A stretch of 64,000 nt of DNA. Source: Thiobacillus sp. (lineage in GTDB: Bacteria > Pseudomonadota > Gammaproteobacteria > Burkholderiales > Thiobacillaceae). The position numbers were made by a program, and so were the translations under genes. Positions 39,700-47,231 of the stretch are shown here, piece by piece. The stretch spans positions 1 to 64,000 of the forward strand of contig JAUXRY010000042.1 of NCBI GenBank assembly GCA_030679915.1. Reading direction: 5' to 3'. The notes beneath the pieces were generated by a model that was not told the origin of the DNA, made no database searches, and was given only the letters and a program-made list of their open reading frames with translations. The first letter of the stretch is position 1. Every line of letters starts with the position of its first letter.

Positions 39700-41495
39700 A
39701 CATACCCTACAGTCTCGATATTGCCACCCTGCGCCAACGCTATCAGTCCGGCAGCTTCACCCCGCTGGATCTGGTGGAAGCCCTGCTTGAACGGTTGGCT
39801 GGGGAAGACAGCCATCACATCTGGATCAGCCGCCTCGACGCCGATGCCCTGCGTGCTTACGCCAGTGCCCTGCAAGGCAAGGATCCCACGAGTCTGCCGC
39901 TCTACGGCATTCCCTTCGCCATCAAGGACAACATCGACCTCGCCGGTCTGCCCACCACTGCGGGCTGTCCGGAATATGCCTATTCGCCAACTCAGACCGC
40001 CACGGTTGTGCAGCGCCTGATTGACGCCGGTGCGATTCCGCTCGGCAAAACCAACCTCGACCAGTTTGCAACGGGGCTCAACGGCACCCGCTCGCCCTAC
40101 GGCGCCTGCCGCAACGCCTTCAATCCAGACTACATTTCCGGTGGCTCCAGCGCCGGCTCGGCGGTCGCCGTGGCGCTCGGCCTGGCCAGCTTCTCGCTCG
40201 GTACCGACACCGCCGGCTCCGGTCGCGTGCCCGCTGCCTTCAACAACCTCGTCGGCCACAAGCCAAGCTGCGGTGCGCTGTCCACCCGCGGCGTGGTACC
40301 TGCTTGCCGCTCGCTCGATGCGGTGTCGATCTTTGCGCTGACGGCTGAAGACGCCGAGCGCGTGCTGGCGGTCGCTGCCGGCTTCGATGCCGAAGATGAA
40401 TATTCGCTGACGCTGGAGCCGCATGGTTTTGACTTCGGCCGCGCAGGCAGTTTTCGTTTTGGTGTGCCGCTGGAGAAAGGCCTGGAATTTTTTGGTAATG
40501 CCGACGGCGAACGCCTGTTCGGTCAAGCGGTGGAGCGGTTGGAGGCGCTGGGCGGCACGCCGGTAGCAATCGATCTCGCTCCCTTTCTGGAAACTGCTCG
40601 CCTGCTTTACGGTGGCCCCTGGGTGGCCGAGCGCTACCTCGCCATCCGTGATTTCTTCGACGCGCACTCCGACAAGGTTTTTCCGCCGGTACGTGAAATC
40701 ATCGCCGGCGGTCGCAACTACAGCGCCGCCGACACCTTTGCTCATCTTTACAAATTACGCGCGGCCAAGCGGATCTGCGATGCTGCATGGAACGACATCG
40801 ATGTGATGCTCACGCCCACCGCCGGGACGATCTATCGCGTGGAGGAAATGGAAGCGGACCCCATCCGCCTCAATTCCAACCTCGGCTACTACACCAACTT
40901 CATGAACCTGCTCGACCTCGCCGCCACCGCCGTTCCGGCCGGGTTCCAGAACGACGGTTTGCCATTTGGTATCACCCTGATCGCGCCATTGCATCAGGAT
41001 GGCCCGCTGTTGCATCTGGCTTCGCGCATGCAGCAGGCGCTCGGCGCAAGGCTGGGTGCAACCGATCATGCGCTGCCCGCTGCTGAGTCCTTGAACCTGC
41101 TTGCCGACGGCCAGATCCGTGTCGCCGTTGTCGGCGCTCACTTGAGTGGGCTTCCGCTCAACAGCCAGTTGACCGACCGCAACGCGCGTCTGGTCGCCGC
41201 AACGCAGACTGCGTTGAACTACCGCTTATACGCGCTACCCGATGGCAAGCGCCCCGGCCTCGTAAAGGTCCCGACAGACGGAGCGGCGATCGCCTGCGAA
41301 GTCTGGGAGATGCCCGCAAGCCAGTTCGGCTCTTTCGTGGCAGGTATCCCGGCGCCGCTTGGCATCGGCAAGCTGGAGCTAACCAATGGATCAATCGTGA
41401 ATGGCTTTATCTGCGAAGGTATTGGTGTGGCCGATGCTCAGGATATAACGGCGTACGGGGGCTGGCGGGCTTGGCTGGCGAGTATGAGTGACTGA
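39696..41495 (+). CDS. atzF: Allophanate hydrolase
   Basis: A 599-residue allophanate hydrolase that splits allophanate to two ammonium and two carbon dioxide. The amidase-signature domain (1 to about 460) shows the Ser-cisSer-Lys triad: Lys77 in FAIKDNIDLAG, GGSSAGSAVAVALG and GTDTAGSGRVPAAF. The C-terminal domain (about 475-599) that completes carboxylate removal is present (SFVAGIPAPLGIGKLEL). Of three nearby in-frame starts I take ATG 39696, overlapping the carboxylase stop. Last gene of the cluster; it is convergent with the FHA gene. Confidence 0.92.
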   Translation: MNIPYSLDIATLRQRYQSGSFTPLDLVEALLERLAGEDSHHIWISRLDADALRAYASALQGKDPTSLPLYGIPFAIKDNIDLAGLPTTAGCPEYAYSPTQTATVVQRLIDAGAIPLGKTNLDQFATGLNGTRSPYGACRNAFNPDYISGGSSAGSAVAVALGLASFSLGTDTAGSGRVPAAFNNLVGHKPSCGALSTRGVVPACRSLDAVSIFALTAEDAERVLAVAAGFDAEDEYSLTLEPHGFDFGRAGSFRFGVPLEKGLEFFGNADGERLFGQAVERLEALGGTPVAIDLAPFLETARLLYGGPWVAERYLAIRDFFDAHSDKVFPPVREIIAGGRNYSAADTFAHLYKLRAAKRICDAAWNDIDVMLTPTAGTIYRVEEMEADPIRLNSNLGYYTNFMNLLDLAATAVPAGFQNDGLPFGITLIAPLHQDGPLLHLASRMQQALGARLGATDHALPAAESLNLLADGQIRVAVVGAHLSGLPLNSQLTDRNARLVAATQTALNYRLYALPDGKRPGLVKVPTDGAAIACEVWEMPASQFGSFVAGIPAPLGIGKLELTNGSIVNGFICEGIGVADAQDITAYGGWRAWLASMSD

Positions 41496-41508
41496 ATGGC
41501 CCCGTTTT

Positions 41509-41542
41509 TGCCGCTTGGCGCATTGTTATGTGCCAAGCGGCA
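41509..41542. terminator. Strong inverted repeat between convergent genes
   Basis: A perfect 11-bp stem TGCCGCTTGGC / GCCAAGCGGCA with a 12-base loop lies in the 67-base gap after allophanate hydrolase. It lacks a T-run on either strand, so it may end transcription only weakly or protect 3' ends of both messages. Confidence 0.5.
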
Positions 41543-41562
41543 GTCAAATAATCGGATAAGTC

Positions 41563-42246
41563 TTATTTGAGTAGGAACAGCAGCTTCTCGTTTCCCACTT
41601 CGATCGTATCGTTGGGTGCTAAGGGGCGCGGCTCATGGCCGATGGATTTGCCATTCAATCGTGCCGGTTTTTTTCCTTCAACGTGAGTGATGAAGTAACC
41701 CTGCGGACGGGAATTGATTACCGCCAGTTGGGTGCCGGGTATTCCAAAGGTATGCAGCACTTCGGACAGCTCAATTTCCTGCGCGGACGGGCCGCCACTG
41801 AAAACCCGGACCAGGCCCATGCGGGCGCCCGTCCTGAAACGGCGCTCTTTTTTTGCGGTTGCCAGTGCATAGGTCCCCACCGCCTGGGAGGGGGCTCCGA
41901 GCTCATGGCCAGAGGGCTGAATGATCATCGTCCGGTCAAAACTGGGGCCGTCAATGGCTTTATGGTTGCGGTAACGAATCTGGATGTTGGCAATCTCGAT
42001 GACATCGTCGTTTTGCAGGATATGCCGAGTAATCGACCGACCATTTACCAGTGTGCCATTGGTGCTGCCCTGGTCTTCGATGATGTCGTCATTGCCGACT
42101 GAGGTGATGCGTGCATGTGTGCGGCTGATGCCCTCGCCGACCAGGCTTAGATCACTGTCGGCCAAGCTGCCGATGGTGAAGCTGGATTCGTTGAGAAATC
42201 GGTTTTCGATGACTTCACCGTTTTGACTGACGATTAATTTAGCCAT
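41563..42246 (-). CDS. FHA-domain protein (two FHA-like domains)
   Basis: A 227-residue protein. The first FHA domain (about 20-90) has all phosphothreonine-binding landmarks: GISRTHARI and DQGSTNGT(LV)NG. A second FHA-like domain occupies about 145-227 (LAVINSRPQGYFITHVEGKKPARLNGKSIG, ending EVGNEKLLFLL). It reads Ser/Thr phosphorylation, most likely set by the kinase at 43185 and reversed by the phosphatase at 42253, which lies six bases upstream on the same strand. FHA proteins of this pairing often act as adaptors in type VI secretion control. No membrane segment. Confidence 0.85.
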   Translation of the reverse strand: MAKLIVSQNGEVIENRFLNESSFTIGSLADSDLSLVGEGISRTHARITSVGNDDIIEDQGSTNGTLVNGRSITRHILQNDDVIEIANIQIRYRNHKAIDGPSFDRTMIIQPSGHELGAPSQAVGTYALATAKKERRFRTGARMGLVRVFSGGPSAQEIELSEVLHTFGIPGTQLAVINSRPQGYFITHVEGKKPARLNGKSIGHEPRPLAPNDTIEVGNEKLLFLLK

Positions 42247-42252
42247 GGGGTA

Positions 42253-43092
42253 TCAGCCTCCAAAGAGCCGGGCAAAGAAACCCTGCTTCTTCACGATGGG
42301 TGGGGGATGATTTACCGTTTTTGCCAGGATGACGGAAACGTTGTCTTCGCCACCATTGTCGTTGGCAATCATGACCAACTGGCTGGCAGCGAGCGGTAAA
42401 TTGGACTGGAGCGAATTCAGGACCAGCTGGATATCCGCGTTGTCGACCATATCGTTGAGGCCATCCGAACAGAGCAGGAAGATATCGCCCGGCCGCGCTT
42501 CGCATTCACTCAGTGACACGTCTACCTCGGACTTCAGGCCCAGCCCGCGTGTCACCAGATGGCGGTTGTGGGACGTGGCAGCGGCCTCGGTGCTGAGTAT
42601 TCCCTGGTCGATCTGCTCCTGTAGCAGAGAATGATCATGCGTGAGCAGCTCCAGTTGGCCTTCACGCAGTCGATAAATGCGCGAATCGCCCACATGCGCC
42701 AGCGTGACATGATTTTTTCTGAACAGCAGTAGCGCCAGAGTGGACCCCATCATTTGCTCCTGGGTGCCGTGGATACGCTTCGCGCGTCGTTCGCCTTCCA
42801 TGAAAATCGCGCGATTGGCCCTTTTGACGACGTCAGTCACCATGGCAGCCACATCACTGCTGTGATTGAGCTTGCCCTGCAGGCCCTGGGTCAGGCCCTC
42901 CACGATGACCTGGGTAGTCAGTTTGCTGGCGACGTCACCGGATTGGTAGCCGCCCATGCCATCGGACAATACCAACAGGCCCAGATCATTGACCGTGGCG
43001 AGACTGTCCTCGTTCAAGCTACGTAATAAGCCAGGGTCAGTCTTGGTGGCGATCTCGAGGAAAAGCGGGGTATTTGAGGGCTTGTTTGACAA
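42253..43092 (-). CDS. PP2C-family Ser/Thr protein phosphatase
   Basis: A 279-residue PP2C phosphatase with the metal-binding motifs NEDS, VLSDGMGGYQSGD, VGDSRIYRL and GEDNVSVIL, resembling PppA/Stp1. No ATG exists between the regulatory region and the catalytic core, so the start must be non-ATG: TTG 43092 (with AAGAGA upstream) or GTG 43143. I give the shorter one. It opposes the divergent kinase and sits upstream of the FHA gene. The tail (KKQGFFARLFGG) is basic and amphipathic. Confidence 0.85.
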   Translation of the reverse strand: MSNKPSNTPLFLEIATKTDPGLLRSLNEDSLATVNDLGLLVLSDGMGGYQSGDVASKLTTQVIVEGLTQGLQGKLNHSSDVAAMVTDVVKRANRAIFMEGERRAKRIHGTQEQMMGSTLALLLFRKNHVTLAHVGDSRIYRLREGQLELLTHDHSLLQEQIDQGILSTEAAATSHNRHLVTRGLGLKSEVDVSLSECEARPGDIFLLCSDGLNDMVDNADIQLVLNSLQSNLPLAASQLVMIANDNGGEDNVSVILAKTVNHPPPIVKKQGFFARLFGG

Positions 43093-43184
43093 AGCGATAG
43101 TCTCTTGGTGTTTGTTATACTTTCTTTCCGAGGATTCTCTCACCAGGAATCACCCTAAAGCAAGCCGCTTGGCGCGTACCCCGC

Positions 43185-44759
43185 ATGCTCAATCAAACTA
43201 AAATTGGTCGTTATGAAGTGATCGCTCCGCTGGGACAGGGCGCGATGGGAACCGTTTATAAGGCGGTTGACCCGTTGATTGAGCGTACGGTCGCCATCAA
43301 GACGATCAGTCTAAACCTCTCAAAAGAGGAGCTTGCCGAGTTCGAAGAACGGTTTTACCGTGAAGCCAAATCGGCTGGCCGTTTGAATCATCCCAATATC
43401 GTCACCATTTATGACGTGGGCGAAACCGGCGATATTGCTTATATCGCAATGGAATATCTGGAAGGGGAATCGCTGCGCGAGATGCTCGATTCCGGCGTAG
43501 TGCTGCCGGTCGAAATGATCGTAAAGATCGCGGCACGCATTGCCAGTGCACTGAACTACGCACATGAGAACCATGTGGTGCATCGCGATATCAAGCCTGC
43601 AAATATCATGATCACGCCCAACCGCAACGTCAAAATCATGGATTTCGGTATTGCGCAGATCCCAACGGGTTCGCGCACACAACTCGGTACCGTGCTGGGG
43701 TCGCCGAAATACATGGCACCCGAGCAAGTCGTGGGTCAAGCCACCGACGGTAAAACCGATATCTTTGCGTTGGGCGTGGTGCTGTACGAAATGCTGACCG
43801 GGACGACGCCTTTTAACGGCGACAACCTGAGCGCCATCATGTACAAAATTTTGCACGAAGAGCCCGTGCCGCCCAGCACGATCAACCCCCGCGTCCCCCC
43901 AATATTCGACAGGATTGTCAGCCGGGCGCTGGCCAAACGGCCAGCGGATCGGTACCAGACCGCCCGCGAGTTCGCCCGGGATTTGAAAAACCAGGATGCC
44001 GTTCCGCTCCACGCATCCAGTCAACCAGCAGTAGGCAGCCGGTCGGCAAGCTCAAGGCAAGCGACCAGCCAGCCGGCAGACGAACAGGACACCACCCTGT
44101 TCCTGCCGCCCCATAAAGCACGAAAAGTGATCGCGGCAGCGTCCGTAGGTCGACGCGCTGGAATCAAGGAAAAAATTGCATCGGCTCTTCAAGGTTCTCA
44201 CCTGAGTAGCAAGGCTTTACTCGTTGGGGTTCCGTTGTTGGCCATTGCAGTTTTCGCCATTTATTTGCGGTCGGCCCCACCCATGCAGACTGCCGAACTC
44301 GGTTTGGTCGCATCCGTGCTTGAGGCGCCGCGTACTGACGCACCGCAACCAGCGGCCGCGGCTGAAAACAAGCTTGAGGTTCCTTCCGTTTTAGTCACAT
44401 CCGTGCTTGAGGCGCCGCGTGCTGACGCACGTCAACCAGCGGCTGTGGCTAGAAACAAGATTGATGTCTCTTCGACGGCGCCCACGATACCCTCTACGCT
44501 AGCGGTGTCAGCAGCTGAAGTTGCAACAGCACCTGCTGCTTTGGCGCAGGAAAAAGCCACCCTGACGCTCGCGATTTCGCCTTGGGGTGAAGTCTTTATC
44601 GATGGAAAAAACATGGGTGTCTCGCCGCCACTCAACACGTTGCAGTTGGAGGCGGGAAGACATACTGTGGAAATACGAAACAAAGCATTTGCAGGCTATC
44701 GAGACACTGTGCGCGTGACGCCGGGCCAGTCGCTCAAAATCAAACATAAATTCAGGTAA
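43185..44759 (+). CDS. Serine/threonine protein kinase with PEGA domain
   Basis: A 524-residue kinase. The Hanks-type domain covers about 8-270, with glycine loop GQGAMGTVYKA, catalytic Lys in VAIKTI, HRDIKPANI and DFGIAQ, GSPKYMAPEQ. A basic segment and one membrane helix (SKALLVGVPLLAIAVFAIYL, about 345-365) follow. The periplasmic part has two near-identical 29-residue repeats and a PEGA domain (ISPWGEVFIDGKNMGVSPPL) that may bind the cell surface. Divergent from the phosphatase. Four bases separate it from a TssQ-like lipoprotein gene, so the kinase resembles the PpkA/Stk1 role in type VI secretion regulation. Confidence 0.9.
   Translation: MLNQTKIGRYEVIAPLGQGAMGTVYKAVDPLIERTVAIKTISLNLSKEELAEFEERFYREAKSAGRLNHPNIVTIYDVGETGDIAYIAMEYLEGESLREMLDSGVVLPVEMIVKIAARIASALNYAHENHVVHRDIKPANIMITPNRNVKIMDFGIAQIPTGSRTQLGTVLGSPKYMAPEQVVGQATDGKTDIFALGVVLYEMLTGTTPFNGDNLSAIMYKILHEEPVPPSTINPRVPPIFDRIVSRALAKRPADRYQTAREFARDLKNQDAVPLHASSQPAVGSRSASSRQATSQPADEQDTTLFLPPHKARKVIAAASVGRRAGIKEKIASALQGSHLSSKALLVGVPLLAIAVFAIYLRSAPPMQTAELGLVASVLEAPRTDAPQPAAAAENKLEVPSVLVTSVLEAPRADARQPAAVARNKIDVSSTAPTIPSTLAVSAAEVATAPAALAQEKATLTLAISPWGEVFIDGKNMGVSPPLNTLQLEAGRHTVEIRNKAFAGYRDTVRVTPGQSLKIKHKFR
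44310..44475 (+). repeat. Tandem 87-bp repeat inside the kinase gene
   Basis: CATCCGTGCTTGAGGCGCCG occurs at 44311 and again at 44398, and the two units stay alignable for about 75 bases with scattered changes. The period of 87 bases keeps the frame and gives a 29-residue repeat (SVLEAPR ... QPAA ... NK) in the periplasmic linker between helix and PEGA domain. Confidence 0.85.
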
Positions 44760-44769
44760 GGATATGACT

Positions 44770-45150
44770 ATGAAGCAGATTAGTGCGCTTATTTGCGCTG
44801 TACTGCTGATGACAGCCTGCGCTACCCCCGTCATGAGAGATGCGGGCTTGGACAGATTTGCCCTCCGCAAGGCTGAAAAGGACCTGTCGCTGGGCATCCG
44901 CGCGTACGAAGACGGCGATTACAAAAACTCCACACGACTTTTGCAGAGTGCGCTCGGGGCCGACCTTTTTTTGACCTCTGACAAGGTGGCAGCGCACAAA
45001 TATCTGGCTTTTATGCATTGCGCCCAGTCTCGGGAAAAGGCCTGCCGTGAGGAGTTTCGAAAGGCGCTGGTTTTGAATCCGGATTTTCAGTTAACCCCGG
45101 CGGAGTCGGGCCATCCATCTTGGGGCCCCGTGTTCAAGTCGCTTAAATAG
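44770..45150 (+). CDS. TssQ-family T6SS-associated lipoprotein
   Basis: A 126-residue lipoprotein. The signal peptide ends in the lipobox LMTAC (Cys about 17). The mature part is a compact TPR-like helical domain (GIRAYEDGDYKNSTRLLQSAL, then AHKYLAFMHCAQSREKACREEFRKAL), characteristic of TssQ-type lipoproteins found with type VI secretion genes in betaproteobacteria. I prefer ATG 44770 to 44764 because AAGG is eight bases upstream. It follows the kinase closely and likely shares its transcript. No other T6SS structural gene is in the window, so the link rests on family resemblance. Confidence 0.7.
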   Translation: MKQISALICAVLLMTACATPVMRDAGLDRFALRKAEKDLSLGIRAYEDGDYKNSTRLLQSALGADLFLTSDKVAAHKYLAFMHCAQSREKACREEFRKALVLNPDFQLTPAESGHPSWGPVFKSLK

Positions 45151-45290
45151 CCATGCAGATAGCCCTGAGTTTTGGGGTGTCGATGCGGCAATCATGAAAA
45201 ATCTTGTTTGACAGGGAATAAAACGGCCTGTGACGGTGTTCACGTCTATGCAAGTTCGCAGTGCCCTTCAACCCTTGATAAAGGAACATC

Positions 45291-45665
45291 ATGAAATTAG
45301 CCTTAACTTCTGCTCTGGCGAGCCTCACCTTGCTGGTTGCCTGTGCGACTCCGATGGGTGCCCCCACCAAAACTGCTGCGGGTGTGCTTACCACCTCCTC
45401 GGGCATGACCCTGTACACCTTCGATAAAGATCCGGCCGATGCGGGCAAGAGTGTTTGCGTAGACGATTGCGCAACAAAATGGCCCCCTCTGATTGCAGCT
45501 GCAGGCGAAAAAGCCGACGGTTCGTACAGCATCATCAATCGTAACGATGGCGCCAGGCAGTGGGCATTCAAGGGCAAGCCTTTGTATACCTGGTTCAAGG
45601 ACCAGAAGCCGGGCGATACCACCGGTGATGGCGTCAACAACGTGTGGCGCACCGCCAAGCCCTAA
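45291..45665 (+). CDS. COG4315 predicted lipoprotein with secreted repeats
   Basis: A 124-residue lipoprotein (lipobox LLVACAT, Cys about 18) with the Lipoprotein_15/COG4315 repeat: GMTLYTFDKDPADAGKSVCVDDCATKWPPL and later KGKPLYTWFKDQKPGDTTGDG. The paired cysteines in VCVDDC are family-typical. Function in the family is not established; members are often controlled by ECF sigma factors, and one follows 18 bases downstream. AAAGGA precedes ATG 45291. Confidence 0.85.
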   Translation: MKLALTSALASLTLLVACATPMGAPTKTAAGVLTTSSGMTLYTFDKDPADAGKSVCVDDCATKWPPLIAAAGEKADGSYSIINRNDGARQWAFKGKPLYTWFKDQKPGDTTGDGVNNVWRTAKP

Positions 45666-45683
45666 GTGCATGTCAGGCCCTAA

Positions 45684-46181
45684 ATGAGAGCCAGGCCCGA
45701 TCTGATCGAGCACTTGCCCCGTCTGCGCCGCTATGCCCGGGCGCTGACGGGGGATGTCACACGCGCCGATGATCTGGTTCAGGACACCCTCGAGCGCGCT
45801 TTGGTCAAGCTTGACCTGTGGCAGCCGGGCACCGATCTGCGTGCCTGGCTGTTTACCTTGATGCACAATTTGTTTTTAAATCAGATTCGTTCCCATCGCC
45901 CCCCTGATTCAGCGCTGGATGACGCGCTGGACATTCCGGTGAGCGGTGGGCAGATGGAAGCCCTGGGTGCACGAGACATCCATGCGGCGCTGGCCCGGCT
46001 ACCGGATCAGCAGCGGGAAGTTATGCTGTTGGTGGGACTGGAACAATTCAGTTATGACGAAGCAGCCCAGGTGTTGGGTGTGCCGGTGGGTACCGTGATG
46101 TCGCGACTTTCCCGGGCGCGCGAGCGGATGCGGCAGATGCTGACAGGCGAACCCGTGGTGCAATTGAAAGTGGTGAAATGA
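45684..46181 (+). CDS. ECF-subfamily RNA polymerase sigma factor
   Basis: A 165-residue sigma-70 family factor of the ECF type. Region 2 spans about 10-75 (RYARALTGDVTRADDLVQDTLERAL and DLRAWLFTLMHNLFLNQIRS), region 4 about 100-155 (LARLPDQQREVMLLVGLEQFSYDEAAQVLGVPVGTVMSRLSRARERM). The stop overlaps the start of the anti-sigma gene (ATGA), a classical sigma/anti-sigma arrangement. Confidence 0.93.
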   Translation: MRARPDLIEHLPRLRRYARALTGDVTRADDLVQDTLERALVKLDLWQPGTDLRAWLFTLMHNLFLNQIRSHRPPDSALDDALDIPVSGGQMEALGARDIHAALARLPDQQREVMLLVGLEQFSYDEAAQVLGVPVGTVMSRLSRARERMRQMLTGEPVVQLKVVK

Positions 46182-46963
46182 CAGACAACGTCAACGAAGA
46201 AGACTTGCATGCTTTTGTGGATGGTTCGCTTTCCGATGCGCGCCGTCTTGAAGTTGAAGCCTGGTTGGCGGCACAGCCGGCGGATGCCGAGCGCGTGCAG
46301 GAATGGACGGGCCAGAACCAGGCATTGCACGCCGCGTTTGATTCGGTCCTCAATGAGCCGTTGCCGATTCATCTGGTGCGTGCGGCCCGACGTCAACCTT
46401 TGCACACACCATACAAGGCGATTGCCGCGGCACTGGCAGTTGTGGCTAGCGGTCTGATTGGTTATGGCTTCGGTATGGTCTCGGCGCAACAGGTGGTGAA
46501 TCCGCCCATGGCCTCGACACAGCCGTTTGTTCGCGATGCCGCTATCGCCCATGCGGTGTTCAGCCCCGAAGTGCGTCACCCGGTCGAAGTCGAAGCTGCC
46601 CACGCCGAACACTTGGTGAGCTGGCTGTCCAAGCGCGTCGGAACCGAGCTCAAGGCGCCGGATTTTGCTGTGCTCGGATTTGAATTGCTGGGCGGCCGTT
46701 TGCTGACCGGTGAGTCAGGCCCGGTTGCGCAGTTCATGTATCAGGACGCGGTCGGACGTCGCGTCACCCTGTATGTGCGGCGAGCGGTTGCGGAAAATCA
46801 GGAAACCTCATTCCGCCATGTGACTGAAAACGGAGTGGAAGTCTTTTACTGGATAGACCGGGATTTTGGTTATGCACTCTCCGGCCAGATCGCGCCCGAC
46901 GATATCCGGAAACTGGCCGGCGTAGCTTATAGCCAACTGGTGGGAGTAACTGGCGGCAGTTAG
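46178..46963 (+). CDS. Membrane anti-sigma factor
   Basis: A 261-residue anti-sigma protein. The cytosolic N-terminal domain (about 1-75, DLHAFVDGSLSDARRLEVEAWLAAQPADAERVQEW) is of the zinc-finger-less type, with no HxxxCxxC. One membrane helix at about 88-108 (IAAALAVVASGLIGYGFGMV) is followed by a periplasmic domain including HLVSWLSKRVGTELKAPDFAVLGFELLGGRLL (DUF-type found in many such factors). It should hold the adjacent sigma factor until an envelope signal frees it. Confidence 0.88.
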   Translation: MTDNVNEEDLHAFVDGSLSDARRLEVEAWLAAQPADAERVQEWTGQNQALHAAFDSVLNEPLPIHLVRAARRQPLHTPYKAIAAALAVVASGLIGYGFGMVSAQQVVNPPMASTQPFVRDAAIAHAVFSPEVRHPVEVEAAHAEHLVSWLSKRVGTELKAPDFAVLGFELLGGRLLTGESGPVAQFMYQDAVGRRVTLYVRRAVAENQETSFRHVTENGVEVFYWIDRDFGYALSGQIAPDDIRKLAGVAYSQLVGVTGGS

Positions 46964-46989
46964 TGCATGCGTCTGGGCAGGCGCATGCA
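46964..46989 (+). terminator. Hairpin after the anti-sigma gene
   Basis: An 8-bp stem TGCATGCG / CGCATGCA with a ten-base loop directly follows the stop codon. There is no clear T-run, so termination is uncertain. The rest of the gap to 47231 shows no gene. Confidence 0.45.
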
Positions 46990-47231
46990 ATCATCCAGAT
47001 GGGCGCGAACTTGGCGTGCTTCATCCGGTTGGCCCCGCCGGTTCCAGCATGCGCAACAATACTTTTACCGCTTGCTCGGGGCGATTTTTCATCGGCCGCA
47101 GCAAGGCTGTATCGCCCATGATTTCCGTTTTGACACGGTGCGACCACCAGGGCGGGACATAAAAACAAGTTGGTCTGCTACTTGCTTGAGAGTTGCTATC
47201 ACAACTCAATTTTCCTCAAGGGTCGACCCGC

